Assembly (NCBI GenBank): GCA_037179335.1
Contig: JAKZHN010000012.1
Location: 682,001 to 746,000, forward strand
Direction of reading: 5' to 3'
DNA length: 64,000 bases
Source of the DNA: Cyclaneusma minus
Lineage: Eukaryota; Ascomycota; Leotiomycetes; Marthamycetales; Marthamycetaceae
Shown: one piece after another, positions 10,546 to 24,682 of the stretch
Layout of the letters: each line of letters opens with the position of its first letter
Position numbering within the stretch: position 1 is the stretch's first letter
Program-made: the position numbers and the translations under genes
Notes under the pieces: generated by a model
The model's input: the letters and a program-made list of their open reading frames with translations, nothing else
The model's database searches: none
Told to the model about the DNA's origin: nothing

Positions 10546-13251
10546 TATATAGTTTTAATTATTATATATAGAAAAAATGAAAACATAATTAAAAAATAAT
10601 TATATTGCAAAATATAGCTAATAAAGCTGGCTATTTTAGTTTTAAAAAAGCTTTTAAATAAAGCCTATATAGCCGGCGATATATAATTATTACGGCCAGT
10701 AATTTTTAAATTAAAATAGCTAGCTATAATTGGCCAAATTCAAATAAAGCATTAAAGGCTATATTTAAAAAAAAGGAATTAGTCGGTGAAAATAATTGGT
10801 TTTACCTTATTAATTTAAAAAAACAAAAAGCAATTTATAAAAAAATAAAGGCTTAGCTAAAACCTTAACTTTAAATTATATTTATAATAGCGCTTTATTG
10901 CATTAAAGCTTTAGCGGCCTATATATTAAATTTTAAGCTTTGGTATATTTATATTAGCTGCAAAAAAAGCAGCATTTTAATAAATATTATAATTGGTAAA
11001 TGTTTTTAATTAGAAATACCGAAAAAACGGAAATGGCTTTTAATTATAAAAATATAGCAATTGCAATTATAGATTTTAATAAAGTAATGGAAAAATAATA
11101 TATAAGAAAGCTGGAAATTAAATAAAAAAACGGCGCAAAAAGCGGCGATTAAGCAAATTTTAATACCAATTGCTGCAAAAATTACGTTAATTTTTTAGTA
11201 TTTTTTATTGGCCTTGCTATTAAAAAAACATAAAAACAGCATATTTATTATCGTTCATAAATATTATATACCGGCGCTATAATTTTTATTTTCAAATTTT
11301 TATTAGTTTTTGGTATAAAATTATTTTTTAATTATTAATTCATTAATTTTAAATATTTTCGCTTAGCCTATTTTAAATATAGTATTATTTATAAATTTAT
11401 TAAGCTATAATAGTAAAAACTGGATTAGGAAATTAATTAATATTAAGGCGAAATCAATTATAATTAGCAATATATTAAATTTTCAATTAAAGGCTTTATT
11501 TTTCTTTTAATTGCTTTGCAGGCGGCAAATTTTTTATATAATAAGCTTAATTAGCGGGGATAAAAAAGCTAAATTATTTTAAAAACGGATAATATAAATA
11601 TATTTAATTGCTAAAATAGCTATTTAGAAAAAAATTAAAATTAAATAATTTGTTTTTTTTATTTAAAACCGCCTATTTTATAAAAGGAAATTTATTTTAT
11701 AAATAATATAAAAATAGCTAAATAAGTTTTAAAGTCTTTTATAATATAAAAGTGTTTTTAAAAGCGCTAATAATTTTAATATTTTTTAAAAATATTAATA
11801 GCTAAGCTATAAAAAAGAATAAGCGCGAAAGCTTAAAAAAACAATGTTTTTATATTATATTAATAATTGCCAATAATTATATAAATTTATTAATAAAAGC
11901 ATTAATTAATAATAGCTATATAATTAAATTTTAATAAAGCGTTTATTAAGCCGTTAAAAAAGCCGGTTAAATAAATAAATTTTAATTTAATATTTAGAAA
12001 GCTTATTAAAATTAGCAATTAATATAATATTAAATACTAATTAGCTTTTTTTAAAATATGCTTTAATAAGTTATATTACGCTATAAAATTATTCATATAA
12101 ATCATAATAATAATTTTTTATTAATTAGCGTTTTGAATTTAAAATACCATTAAAATTGCTCAGATGTTAAAAAATGTTAATATTTAATAATTGTTTTTAA
12201 ATTGCCGGGGCAATAATAAATTGCAAAAATATATAGGATTTAAAAAAATATTGCGTAACTTTTTTAGCGGCATTTAAAAAAAATTATTAATAAAAAAAGG
12301 GCCAAGGCTGGCGCTAAAAGCGTTGCTAAAAAATAAATTTTTATGCAATTTTTATTATTAAAAACTTTGGTATTATTAAATTTAGAAAATAATTTTAGCT
12401 ATTAAAATAAATTGTCTTTAATATTTTTTAAAATATAATAGCAAATATTAGCTGGTTTTTTATTTGGAAAAAACGCAATAAATATTTAAAATTTCCAATA
12501 ATAAAAATAGCCAATATTAAAGGCAAGGGCGCAAAAAAAAACAATTCCTAATTAAAATTTTTATATTATATTATATAATTAAGTTTTTAGCTATAATAGC
12601 GAAAGCGAATTCCAATATTTAATATTGCTTTAGCAAAAGAATTAAAAAAATTATAATTATAATATTTATTATTAATTTTAAAATTTTAAATAAAACTTTT
12701 TTATTGTTTTTTTTAATATTTTATTAAATATCCAATATTATATAAAGCATAATATAATTTTTCTTTTATTTAAAAAAATAAAAGATAAAAAATAAAAATA
12801 AAATATTATTATTTAAATAATAAAAAGCGGTAAGGCCGGGAAGCTATAATTTAAAAATTTATTTTCAAGTTTTTGCAAATAAACTAAAAATAAATAACGC
12901 GGTGGTAAAGCTAAAGGGAAAAATTATTTTAATATATATATATATTTTCTATATAAAGCCAAAAAGCCATTAATAAAAAAAGGCTATTCAAATTATGCAA
13001 AAGGCATTTTTTATATTTTGTTTAATTAATATATAGCTATATTCTACTTTAATTATTTTTTTTATTTTTTTTAAAAAGTAATATAAAAGAATATATCAAT
13101 TTTTTAATAATATAATAATCAATTAAAAAAGTTTTGGGAAAAAAATAATAATAAATTGATTTTTAGCTATTTACGCTTTAAAATCCTTTAAATACTAAGC
13201 TTAATAAAAAAAAATAGATTTGGTAATATTCTTTTAATTTAGCCAAGGGCT

Positions 13252-13256
13252 AAATT
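13252..13256. repeat. Target-site duplication AAATT, left of copia element
   Basis: AAATT precedes the left long terminal repeat and occurs again at 27501-27505 directly after the right one. This is a 5-base duplication as made by LTR retrotransposon integration. Confidence 0.8.
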
Positions 13257-13481
13257 TGTCTGACCAGCTGCAGCAAGAGCCTTAGGCACCCATGGGTGAC
13301 CATTGTGGCCCGTGCCCACGCAATTGGCGCAGCGCTGTCGCTAGCGCCAAGAGTCGGAAATGGCTTTAAAAAAAAGCGGCAGAAAGCTAGCTTTTTTTTC
13401 AAAATACAATTAAAAAGCATATTAATAATTCCCAAATTGCATATGCAATTTTTTTAATTATTTATTTTTAATAAATTAATA
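13257..13481 (+). repeat. Left LTR of copia element
   Basis: Starts TGTCTGACCAGCTGCAGC. The right LTR reads TATTTAATTAATTGCAAT at the same place: nine differences, all C-to-T or G-to-A. The 13257-13340 part is the least damaged stretch of the AT-rich block. Confidence 0.85.
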
Positions 13482-15745
13482 TTAATTAGCGTTTTTTTTA
13501 ATTAAAGGCAGTAAATTTGCAAGATTATTAAAAAAAGAAATGCCTTTAATTGCGCAATATATTAATTGGCTTTTTTAAAAAAACGCAAGGCTTTAAAATT
13601 TTATAAGCTTTAATAATAAATAATTAAAATATAAAGCCAGTTTTTATTTATTTTCCTTAAGCGCCGTATTTTATTATAGCTGTTTAATGGCTTTAAAATA
13701 CAACATTTTTATATTTTTGTATTTTTTAGCTATACAATAATAATAGATTGCGCTTTGTTTCTCGCAGTTTTATTTTGAAAGCTTTAGTCCAGTTTAAATT
13801 AAATTATATTTAAACTTGATTTATTTAAATTTGTATTCTTTATCCAAATTTAATTTATTTAAATTTATATTTCTTATTTAGATTTGTATTTTTTAAATTT
13901 ATTTCAGTTTTAAGCTTTTATTAAGCAAAAGTTTAAAACAAGTCCAGCGCCTTTATTTGGTATTTAAAAAATTTATAGCCAATTAATATATATATATATA
14001 TTTTAAAACAAATTATTTTATAGCGCTTTATTAATTTAATTTATGCAATTAGCTGCTTTAAATTCTATAATTATACCGTTAAAAAATATTATATTTAGAT
14101 TTTTAGATTTTTAAAATCAAACGAAAGTCTATTAAAGGCTATAATTTAAAAAGAATTAATTTGGATAATTTAAAAATACATATTAGCCCTATATTAAATA
14201 CTATATTTTTAAATTGGTATAAAATTGTAAATATTATATTAAAACAAGTTTAAAAAATAAGTTTTTAATATATTTGAACTGGTAAATGCTAAGGTCCGTT
14301 AAAAGCTTAAGAGAGTTTTTATGCAAAATGGCATTTTTATAAACAATATTAAAAAAGAAAGAAAAAGCCTATGTTTTTATTTAATTTGGCAGTAAAGAAT
14401 AATAAATCCTAATTGATATAATCAATTAATTTATTGAAGAGAAAACGAGTAAAGGAAATTTCCCCGCAGGCCCAATATATTTTTAATATTATTTATAAAG
14501 GCATTTATAGCAATTTTTCGGATTTTTCTTTTCAAAGAAAAAAGGTTTAAATTTAAAATATTTTAATGGCCAATTTTCTTTTAGCCAAGATTTTTAATAA
14601 ATTTTTAAAAGAAATGGAAATAATTAAGAAATCAATTAAAAATCCCATATTTTGGAAATAGTTTTATATTTAATTTAAATCGTTCGCCAAACCAGTTTTA
14701 GAAAATGCTTTATATTCAGAAAATATATTAGGATTTTTAAGGATTTTTTATAAAGCCATTTTTAATTATAAAATATTTTCTATACTTTGCTATTTTTTTC
14801 CGAAATTTAAATATTATTTCTAAAAATGCTATATATTATTTTTCTTTTTTTTTGGCCCTTTATTAATGCAATAAAATAAAAGCCTAGTTTTATTAGATTT
14901 TGGCAGGAATAAGAAAAGTAATTATAAGGCCAGAAAAAAATTATAAATATTGGCAAGGTATATTAGGAAAAAAACTATTATAGCGGTAAATTATTTAATA
15001 TTTTAAATGCCAATTTTTAAAGGCTTTATAATATATATAATAAAGCTGGTATTGTAAAAATTAATTATATTATGGTTTATTTATATATATTAATTGGCAA
15101 AGCCAAAAAATATTGTAATTATTTTTTGGTATGCAAGAAATTTATATTTAATAAAATAGTTAAACTTATTAAAATGAAATTTAAAATCAAAGCCAATAAA
15201 ATAAAATACTGGAATTTATAGGCAAATATTAGCTTTTGCAAAATTATTGCTAATAATCCAGGCAAATCCAAAATGGAATGCCTGAATTCAATGCTAAATA
15301 ATTTTTAGAAAATTCAGTCCAATTTTGATTTTAAATATTAATTGGATAAAGCCATTAAAAATTAGCTTTATAAAGGCATTTAAAAAAAATTTAAACTATA
15401 AATATGTTTTATTAAATTTACAGCCAAATTATAAAAATTTGGCATTTCAAATTTATTTTGCCATTTTTAATAGAATAAAAATTAATAGTTTTTTTTGCAA
15501 ATTAATTTAACATTTATATTTATTTTAAAGTATGCAATTATGGTTTAAAGACTTTTAGCTATTTGTTTTATAATATAGCTTTTTTATTTTTATTTTAATA
15601 TTTTCAAAATAATAATACAATTAATAAGGAGCTAAATTATTTAAATATAATTTTGATAAATTAGTTTTATATTTACTATATTAATAAAAAGATATATAGT
15701 AAAAAATATAATGGCAAATTTAAAAAGGATTTTTAAAAAAAGCTG

Positions 15746-15790
15746 TGCTATATTTATAATAAGCCAGATTATATTTTTATTAAATATTTT
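15746..15790 (+). pseudogene. RIP-damaged CCHC zinc knuckle of copia Gag
   Basis: Spacing of C-x2-C-x4-H-x4-C is kept, but ligands 2, 3 and 4 are Tyr codons TAT, one transition away from TGT or CAT. The first Cys (TGC) remains. Confidence 0.75.
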
Positions 15791-17029
15791 AAAAATAAAT
15801 AAAATAAATATTGGAAAAAATGGAAAAAGTCAAAGGACAAAAGAAAAAAGCCTTTAAATAAAAGGCATTATTATATTTTTTGGGTAAAATTAAAACTGCT
15901 AAATTATAGAAGGATAATTTTATTTTAGTTTATTTTAATAATTAATAATTAGCAAAAGATATTATATTTTATTAAAATTATACCATTTTTCTAAAGCATT
16001 TAATTATTTAATTTAAAAAATAAGAAAAGCTTTTATTCGAATTTTGATTTGGATTTTGATTTAGATTCGGATTTAGATTTTTATTTACCATATTTATTTA
16101 TAATTGGCATTGGTATTTTAAATGATTAAGCTATTATAGATTTTTTGCAAATATATAAATGGTTTATTTATTAATCAAAAAATCCCTATTTATTTTGTTT
16201 TATTTACAAAAATCCTATTTTTATAATAAATTTTATTATTATTTATAGCTGCTATAGTAAAGGACATTTTTAAAGCATATTTTCAAATAGCGGTATTGCA
16301 AAAATATTATTTAATGGCATTAATTAATTTAAGGCTTTTTAAGCAATTACGCTTAATTTAAAACTTAAACCTATTTTTAAAAGCATTTTTGGTATTTATT
16401 TTGAAAATAATAGCCCTAATGAACTATTAGGTATAGCTGATATTTAAATACTATTTGGAATAATTTCTTTTATTATAATGGATAATAATATCCTTATGCT
16501 TTTTTTTATATATAATATAAAATAAATAGGTATTTATTATAATAATGTAAAAAATACTATGATTTAAAAAGATTTCAAAATGGCCATATTTATTAAATAG
16601 GGCTATTTGTGATTTTTATTTATTTTAGCTAAATCTAATAAAAGAAAAAAGCGATCAGGCATTTAATAAAAATTAAATTAAGGAAAATCTATAAGAATTG
16701 GGGCTATGCCATTAGAAGAAAAATATAAAAAAAAATATTTAATACAAATAAATTTTTTAAAATAAAAGCTTTGGAATAGATTCTTAAATATTGCTATTAA
16801 TATTAAATTTATAGCAAATTTTTAACATATTTTAAATTTAATATTGGCAAAAAATTTAAATTTAATACTAAAATTTTAATAAATATTTTTTAATAAAAAG
16901 GCTATTATATTATTTATATTATAAATATAGCTATTGAATTTTAGGCAGCAAAAAGTATATTATTCCAATATATAAAAATGGTTTGGTAAGCTATTAAATT
17001 ATATTGGATTAATATTTATTTAGGCCTAT

Positions 17030-17205
17030 TTAAGTTTTTAATCATAAATGCCAATACAGAGTTTATTAGCAAGAAATTTTAAGCCTAAGCTGCTTTTAAA
17101 GAAATTTAAATAAGAATTATATTGGTGGAAGCCTATTAAAATATTGGACGAAATAAATGCCATTATACAATTTTTAAAAAAGCCATTAAAATTATTTTTA
17201 ATAAT
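17030..17205 (+). pseudogene. RIP-damaged copia integrase fragment
   Basis: In the plus frame the stretch reads like the catalytic core of fungal copia integrases: an acidic-residue segment before a TEF motif, then a VEA..SIG-type segment with a downstream R/H-rich part. Stops from TGG/CAG/CGA-type codons interrupt it. Further similarity of the same kind runs on to about 17400. Confidence 0.6.
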
Positions 17206-19394
17206 TTGCTAAATATCCCAATTAAAATGATATTGCAAATGGCAATTCAGGCTATAAATAATATAGCCGAACTAAATAGTTTGATTTTTATTTTTTTGGT
17301 ATTTGGTGCTGATTTAAAGTTTATTTATAAATTAATACTATTTCTTTTAATAACTAAATAAGTAAAAAGCATTAAAAAAATATTTTAAAAAAGTAGTAGC
17401 TAGCGCTTTAATAATAAAAAATATTTTAAATATTTTAAATATTATAAATCTGGGAATTAAATTAACTATTTTTATATATAAAAGAAATAAAAAATAAAAC
17501 AGGCTTTATAAAATTAAGAAAAATAAGAATTAAATTATAATAATGGAAATTGATAAATAAAATATGGATTTTAAATTTATTTATATTAAGCCATAGTATA
17601 TGGATTGGAATGCTTTTTATAATTCACTTTTAGACTGGTTTGCGCCTATAGCGCCCAATGGGCCAATTTTTAATTTATTAATTGCAATGCCAAATACCTT
17701 AAAATAAGCAGCTGTAAATATTTTACTATTTATTTTACCAATTATGCTATAATTAAAGGCATTATTTAAATTATAATCTAAATTATTAATTATATAGCCA
17801 AATTATTTTTAAATTTAATTAGATTTTCAATTAGAATTAGAATTTAAATTTAAATTAATTTTTTTTAGCATTTGTTTTTAAAAAAAATAGCCTGCCAAGC
17901 CCAAAGGTATTTAAAAATTAAAAAGACTATAGGGAAGAGTAAGGATTTTAAAACCAATGAATAATAAATTGAATGCCTAAGAATTTCTGGCTAAAATCTT
18001 TAAATATAATTTAAAGTTAAAATCAGGCTTAAAAAAATAAATATATATTTTTGTATTGCAAAAAATAATTTTAAACTTTGATGGTATTTCTTTATTTTTT
18101 AAAAAAACTTAATATACAGCTATGTTTACAATTAAAAAAAAGGCAAGATTATTATTAAAGGCAAGCTATTTAAATTTATAGCCGGGAATAAATATTTAAA
18201 ATAAAAATGGTTAAGAAAGTCAAAGGCAAAGCTATATTTATATTATATAAGAAATTCAAATTAATGGTATAAAAATATAATAATACTAGTAAGCAATTTA
18301 TTTTATTTTAATTTTTAATAATTTAATATTATACTTAAAGAATTCTTATTTGCTTAGCATCCATTTTTATTTTTGTATATATATATAGCTATTCTTTTTA
18401 AAGAATATTATATAAGCATATTTATATTTTCAAAATAAATTATATAAAAATTTTTATTATTATTTGCTTAAAAAAATAAAGAACAAATTTTCTTTTGGTA
18501 TTATTATTTATTTTTTAAAGCTATTTTATAGCTTAGCTAAAGCCGGTTTTTATTAATTTATTATTTATTTAAGACATTATATGAAAAATCTCTATATAAA
18601 AATATTTATATTTAATTTTTATTTTATAATTTTTGATTCAGATTTTGAAATTCAAATTTGCAAGCAATAATAGCATTTTAAATAAATAATAGTTTAATTT
18701 TAGCCATTTAAAAGTGATTAAATCTGGAAAAACAAAACCTTTAAAATATTAAATTTAAGGCCAAGCCCAAAATTAAATTAATAAAAAATATTCTTTTAAT
18801 ATTTACTGGCTGTATTTTAATGTTTTTGAAAAAAGTTATAATTCTTAAATAAAAAAGGTAAAAAAACAAAATCAATTTTGTAAATTTTATAGCTTTTAAT
18901 ATAAAAGCCTATTATATTTAAAAAAGAGCTAGGGCAATTTACCCGTTTTTAATATATTAGCCAAAATTAATTTTTAATTTTTAATTGGAACTTAATATTA
19001 AAATCCTATTAAATAAAATGCAAAAACTTTAAATAAAAAACTATAATAAATAATGGATAATTTTAATTGGAAATTTATTTATATTTTCCTGGACCTTTGT
19101 ACAATTAAGCTGTTTATTTTAATAAACGGATTATTTGCTAATAATAAAAATTTGTTTTTCTAATTGGGTTATTTAATTATTTTAGCAAATAAATTCTTGG
19201 ATATTTTAGCGGTTATATTTAAATTTAAAGGCAATATTTTCTATTAAAATAATATTAAATTAAAAACAATTACCAAAAGTATTTTAGCTTTTAAAATTTT
19301 AATTATAATACTAAGCACTAATATAGCAATTTTAATTAGCTTTATCTTTAATTTAATTATCCTTTAATTAAATATACCTAATATATTTATTATT

Positions 19395-19530
19395 ATTTAT
19401 ACGGATAGCTATAGCTTTTATAAATATTTAATGAAGCTAAAAACCATTATAAAAAAGCGCTTAATAATAAATATTTTATATTTAAAGTAAAGCTATAAAA
19501 AAATTAAAGAAATTAAAAAAATTAATAGCA
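19395..19530 (+). pseudogene. RIP-damaged copia RNase H fragment, cut by gypsy insertion
   Basis: The frame from 19395 contains a TDS(Y)S motif followed by a KL-T-KKRL-type stretch, as at the end of copia RNase H domains. The frame is interrupted after 19534 by the gypsy LTR and resumes at 27049. Confidence 0.7.
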
Positions 19531-19534
19531 AGAA
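19530..19534. repeat. Target-site duplication AAGAA, left of gypsy element
   Basis: The right copy at 27044-27048 reads AAAAA, which differs by one G-to-A change. Removing 19535-27048 restores the copia reading frame. Confidence 0.75.
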
Positions 19535-22500
19535 TATCACACGGGGCCGAGGAGGGCGCCTTGCGGGCACCCTATAAGGCACGTGTATTAAAGGTACGTA
19601 AAAGGTAAGCGTTATTATTAAAAACGCTAAGCAAGGCTTTTAATATATAATATTTAAATGCGATTATTTTTATTTAAAAAAGGCAGCGGCTATTTTTTAT
19701 AGCAAAAAAATATGTATAATATACCTTATTTACTAATTTGTTTTTAATTATTATAATAAAATAGCCGCTTTTATTTTAAAAAATAATAATTTAGCAAAAT
19801 AATAACCATTTAATTAAATAGCTGTAAATTTATTATCAATCATAATATATTAAATTTTATTAAAAGCTTTAAAAGCTATCTTTTTTCAATTTTAAAGCGG
19901 CCCAATTTTAGTAATATTATTAATGCAATTTTTATATTAAATTAAAAAGCTGTATTAAATAATAATAAAAATAATAACACATTTATTAATAATATTGCTA
20001 TTAATATTGGCGATTAAAAATAATTTAATATTTTTTTATTTAAAATTAAAAACTATTTAATAGCCTTTTCTTGCCAAACAGCTAATTTATTAATATAAAT
20101 TAGCCTAAACAAGCTTAAAATTAAAACGCCCTAGCCAAAAATATAAATATACCGCATAAAAGCAAAATCAATTAAATTTTTGCTTTTGCTTTTATTTTCG
20201 CTTTTATTTTTAATTTAATTTAAAATTAAGCCAATTTCAACTTTAATAATTTTATAACCATTTAATAAATTATTCAAAAATTTAAAACTAAAAAGAAAAT
20301 TACGGAATTATAAGCCAAAATTATAATTCTTATTTATAAATATAGCCTGTTTAATTTAAATTCCAATAATAAATAATCAATTGCTAAAAGGTTTTATATG
20401 CTTAAAAATCCCTGTATATTGAGTATTAAGTTATATCATATATGCAATATATATAAATATTATAAATAATTTGATTATTTATAAAATTAATTTAATACGC
20501 AATTTTAATTTTTTAAAAAATAATATAATTTATATTTATTGCGCTTTAATTATATTTAAAACCTATATATATATATTATATAATATTATTATTAAATAAA
20601 TTATAAATTAAGAATTTTTTTATAAAAAAAAACTTAATATTAAATACAATAAATATAAAGCAGCAATATATATTATATATATTAAATTGATTTGCCAAAA
20701 AGGCTTAAACAAATATACAATTAAAAACTTTTATTGCAAAATAAAAGTTTTGCTTTCTTATATAAAAAATATGCGTTTTATATTTTTAAATAACCAATTT
20801 ATTTTTAAGCTTTATAATAATATTAAATATGATTTTATTTTTTAATAAAGCAATTAATTATAAATTAATATATAATATATATTTAATATAGTTAAAAATA
20901 TTAAATATAAAAATAAGCCCAATTTCTACTTTAAAGCTAAAAATATATTTAATATAAATAATTTAAAAAAGCATTATAACAATTACAATAAATTATAAAA
21001 TTTATGCAATAATTTAAATAATAATTTAATAATTTAATACCAGCCCAATTGCAAAAGCGAAAAAAACGGTTATTATTAAAGAAAAGCTAATAGAATAATT
21101 AAAATTAATGCCGGTTTGTTTTTATACCTTAATTATAATTGTAATAATTATAGCCTATTTAATTGTATTTATAAAAAAAGAAATTGCTAAAAATCTAAGT
21201 ATAAAGCCTATAAATATAAATAGCCCGGCAATAAAATATATATTTTAAATAGCAATAATTTTAATGGCTATAAAAAAGGCCAATTATATAAAAATGGCTT
21301 GAATTATAGCCAAAATTATAATGGTTATAATTAAAATAAATATAATTAAAATTCCTTTATAAAAATTGCAAATAAAACCCCTAATTTTATAAATTATAAA
21401 TATAAATATAATAATTAAAAAGAATGCTAATAATTAATTATTTAATTGCAATTAATATTTAAAATATAATTTCCGCTTTCGCTTTTATTATTAATAAATT
21501 AAATAAAACTTTTATATTATTAATATTTATAAAAAAAATATATATATATATAATATTTATAAATTCGCTTTTTCAATAAAATTAAAATTAAAATTAAATG
21601 ATATTATAAAAACTTTATTAAATTTTTTAATAATAAAAATAATATAAAAAACCAAAGTATTAAAATATATAAACTTTTTATATAATTATATAATTTGCTT
21701 TTAAATATATTTTAGCTTAAAAGAATAAATAATAAATACTATAATCAAGCTAAGGCCAATTTTATTTATAAATATTAAATCTAATATAAAATTATTGCTT
21801 AAAATAAGCTAAATAAATTAAAAACGCTAGGCGCAATAATTTGAATTTTAAATATAATAAATAAAAGATTGTTATATATGAAATATTTCATATATAAAAG
21901 CTAAAAATATAATATTAAATTATATAAAATAGCATTTAATAAAATAAATAAAAAGCTATTTTTTATAAAAAACACCGCAAATTTAAATAAAAACCTTATT
22001 ATATATATATTAGGCAAAATACCAAAATTTTAATAAAATAAAATTAGATTTTAATATAATTCCAAGGCCGTAAATTACCAAATATTAAAAATAACCGCAA
22101 AAGATATATAGCAAAGCCAAAATTAAAGCCAAAATAAAAAATAAAAAATAAAAATATTAAAAAGTTTAAGCTATTTTAATAATATTTTAATGCAATAAAA
22201 GCTGCTATATTATTTATATATTTTAACTAAAATTATATTATAAAAATTAGAATAAATTTATTTCACCAATTTATTTATAAATTATTTAAAAAGCAGCTAA
22301 TTATATTAAAGAAAATTTAATAATATACTAATAAAAGGCTAAATTTATGAATTAAAAAGCCTAATAAAAGCTTTCATATTATTTATATTTAAAAAAGGAT
22401 TACGCTTATATATTAATTATGAAAAATTAAATAATATTATTATTAAAAGTTGCTATTTATTTATTTTAATTAATAAATTTTTAGCTAAATTAAAAAGAAA

Positions 22501-22650
22501 TTACCAAGCTGGATTTTAAAAATATATATTATAAAATTTGCATATAAAAGAATAGCATTTTATATAAAATATTGGGTAATATTATTTAAAATAATAAATA
22601 CGCCAGCTATATCTTAAGCCTATATAAATATAGCGTTTAAAAAAATTATA

Positions 22651-22740
22651 ATAATTTATTTTAATAATATTTTAATTTGTTTAAAAAATTCTAGCAAATA
22701 TAATAAATATATAAAAGCCATATTTAAAAAAGATATAAAA
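22651..22740 (+). pseudogene. RIP-damaged reverse transcriptase active site (gypsy)
   Basis: Reads YFNNIL followed by a K/N/S-rich helix as in gypsy polymerases. The catalytic DD is NN, each by GAT-to-AAT, the change RIP makes. Confidence 0.75.
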
Positions 22741-24604
22741 ATATTCTTTTTATAAAAGAAAAATGCAAATTTAAAATAAATAAAATTTTATTTTTAAAGT
22801 TTATAAAGAAAAACACAATATATATATGAAGCCCGAAAAAATACATATTATTTAAAAATAGCCTATACCAATTATATATATAAAATTATAATTATTTTTA
22901 AAATAAGCCAATTTTTACAAGCAATTTATTTTAAAATATAATAGAATTATATTGCCTATAATTAATTTGCTTATTAACAATATAAATAATAATAATAGAA
23001 ACTTATTTAAATAGCCTTTAAAAGCGCAAAAGGCTTTTTAGCGCATTAAAAACGCATTTGTAAATAAGATAATATTATAATATTTTAATTTTATAAAATA
23101 TTTTCAAACTATATATAATATTTTCAAATTCTTAATATCGGAAATTTTAAAGCAATTTAAAAATTTAGAAATTTAATATAATATTATTAATATTTAATAG
23201 TTTTTTAATTTTATAAATTAATTAATATAAAATTAATATATTAAACGCATAACATTAAATTACTGGTAATTATAAAATCCTTTTAGTATTTAAAGCAATA
23301 TATTAAAAATATATATTATAAAATTTAAATCCTTTTAAATTATAATAATTTGGGCTATGTTATAAATATAAAGAAATTTAATAAATATTAAGCAAAATAG
23401 GCTATAAAATTAAAATCTTATAATTTTAATATTAAATTTATTACAAAAATTAAAACCCCTGCTAATTTTTTATTTTATAAGCCAAATTATAAAAAGATAA
23501 TAAAAAATACTTGAATAAAAACATTTTTTTACCAATATTATAATAAAAACTTTGCTATTTATTTAATTATACGCTAAATATATAATTTTTTAAAAATATA
23601 GCTATTTTTGCAAATATAGCAATTGCATTTTAATTAAAATTATTAAATCGGAAAATTAATATTATATATTTTATTTATATATTATAAATACAAATTTTTA
23701 AGCAGAAAAATTCATTTTATTTAAATTATAAAAATCTAAAAGCCGGAATAATTAAAATCAATTTTATAATTATTTTTAAAGCTTTAAAAAAATAGAAAGC
23801 CAATTTATATTATATAAAAATAAATAATAGCAATTTAAAAATAATATATTATATTAAAAAAAACTCATATATTTTTGCGGCAAAAATATTGCGCAATAAA
23901 CTTTTATATATTTATTATAATATTAAATTAGCAATCCATTTTAAAATAAACCAAATATTAATATTAATTTATTATAAATATTATTAGCCAAATATAAAAG
24001 CAAAAATATAAAATTATATATATAATTATTATATTTGCTAATAAAATAAAATTTCGCTAATACATATTTTATAATTAGCTATAGCTTTTGCCTTTAATAA
24101 ATAAGCTATCAATATATTTATTTTATAAAAAGTTGCAAAATTATTATATTTAATTATAGCTTTATATTTATTAATATATTATAAAAAACCTTTTATTATA
24201 AATTTCGTATAATACGCAAATATAATACCTTATTTTACCTTTAAATAAATAAGCAAATAAAATAAATAAACCAGATTTTAAAAGCTTATATATAATCCTA
24301 TTATAATAATAAAAAAATAAATTAAACAATTTAATTAATTATAATAAAATTTGCTTATAATAACGCAAAGCAAAAAATATTAAAAAAAACTTTTTATAAT
24401 ATATAATTTTCTTATGCAATTTATAAAAATTAAAATATTTAATAAAAAAAACATATAATACAGCAAATATATATTATTGTAAAAATTAAAAAAATGCTAT
24501 TGATAAATATATAAAATAATGTGCAAAAAAAGCATAAAATTTCAAATTTTAATAAAAAAAAATTGGGTTTTTTTATTTATAAAACAATATACTTTAAAGC
24601 CGGA

Positions 24605-24682
24605 AAGCTAGCAAAAACATATATAAGCCCTTTTCCTATTATTAAAAAAATAAAAGCCCAAATTTACCGCCTAAAATTCCCA
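24605..24682 (+). pseudogene. RIP-damaged gypsy integrase C-terminal (GPF/Y) segment
   Basis: In frame: KLA, then YISPF, then an isoleucine/lysine stretch, then AQIYRLKFP. This fits the GPF/Y module at the end of gypsy integrases, with the Gly changed to Ser. Confidence 0.7.
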
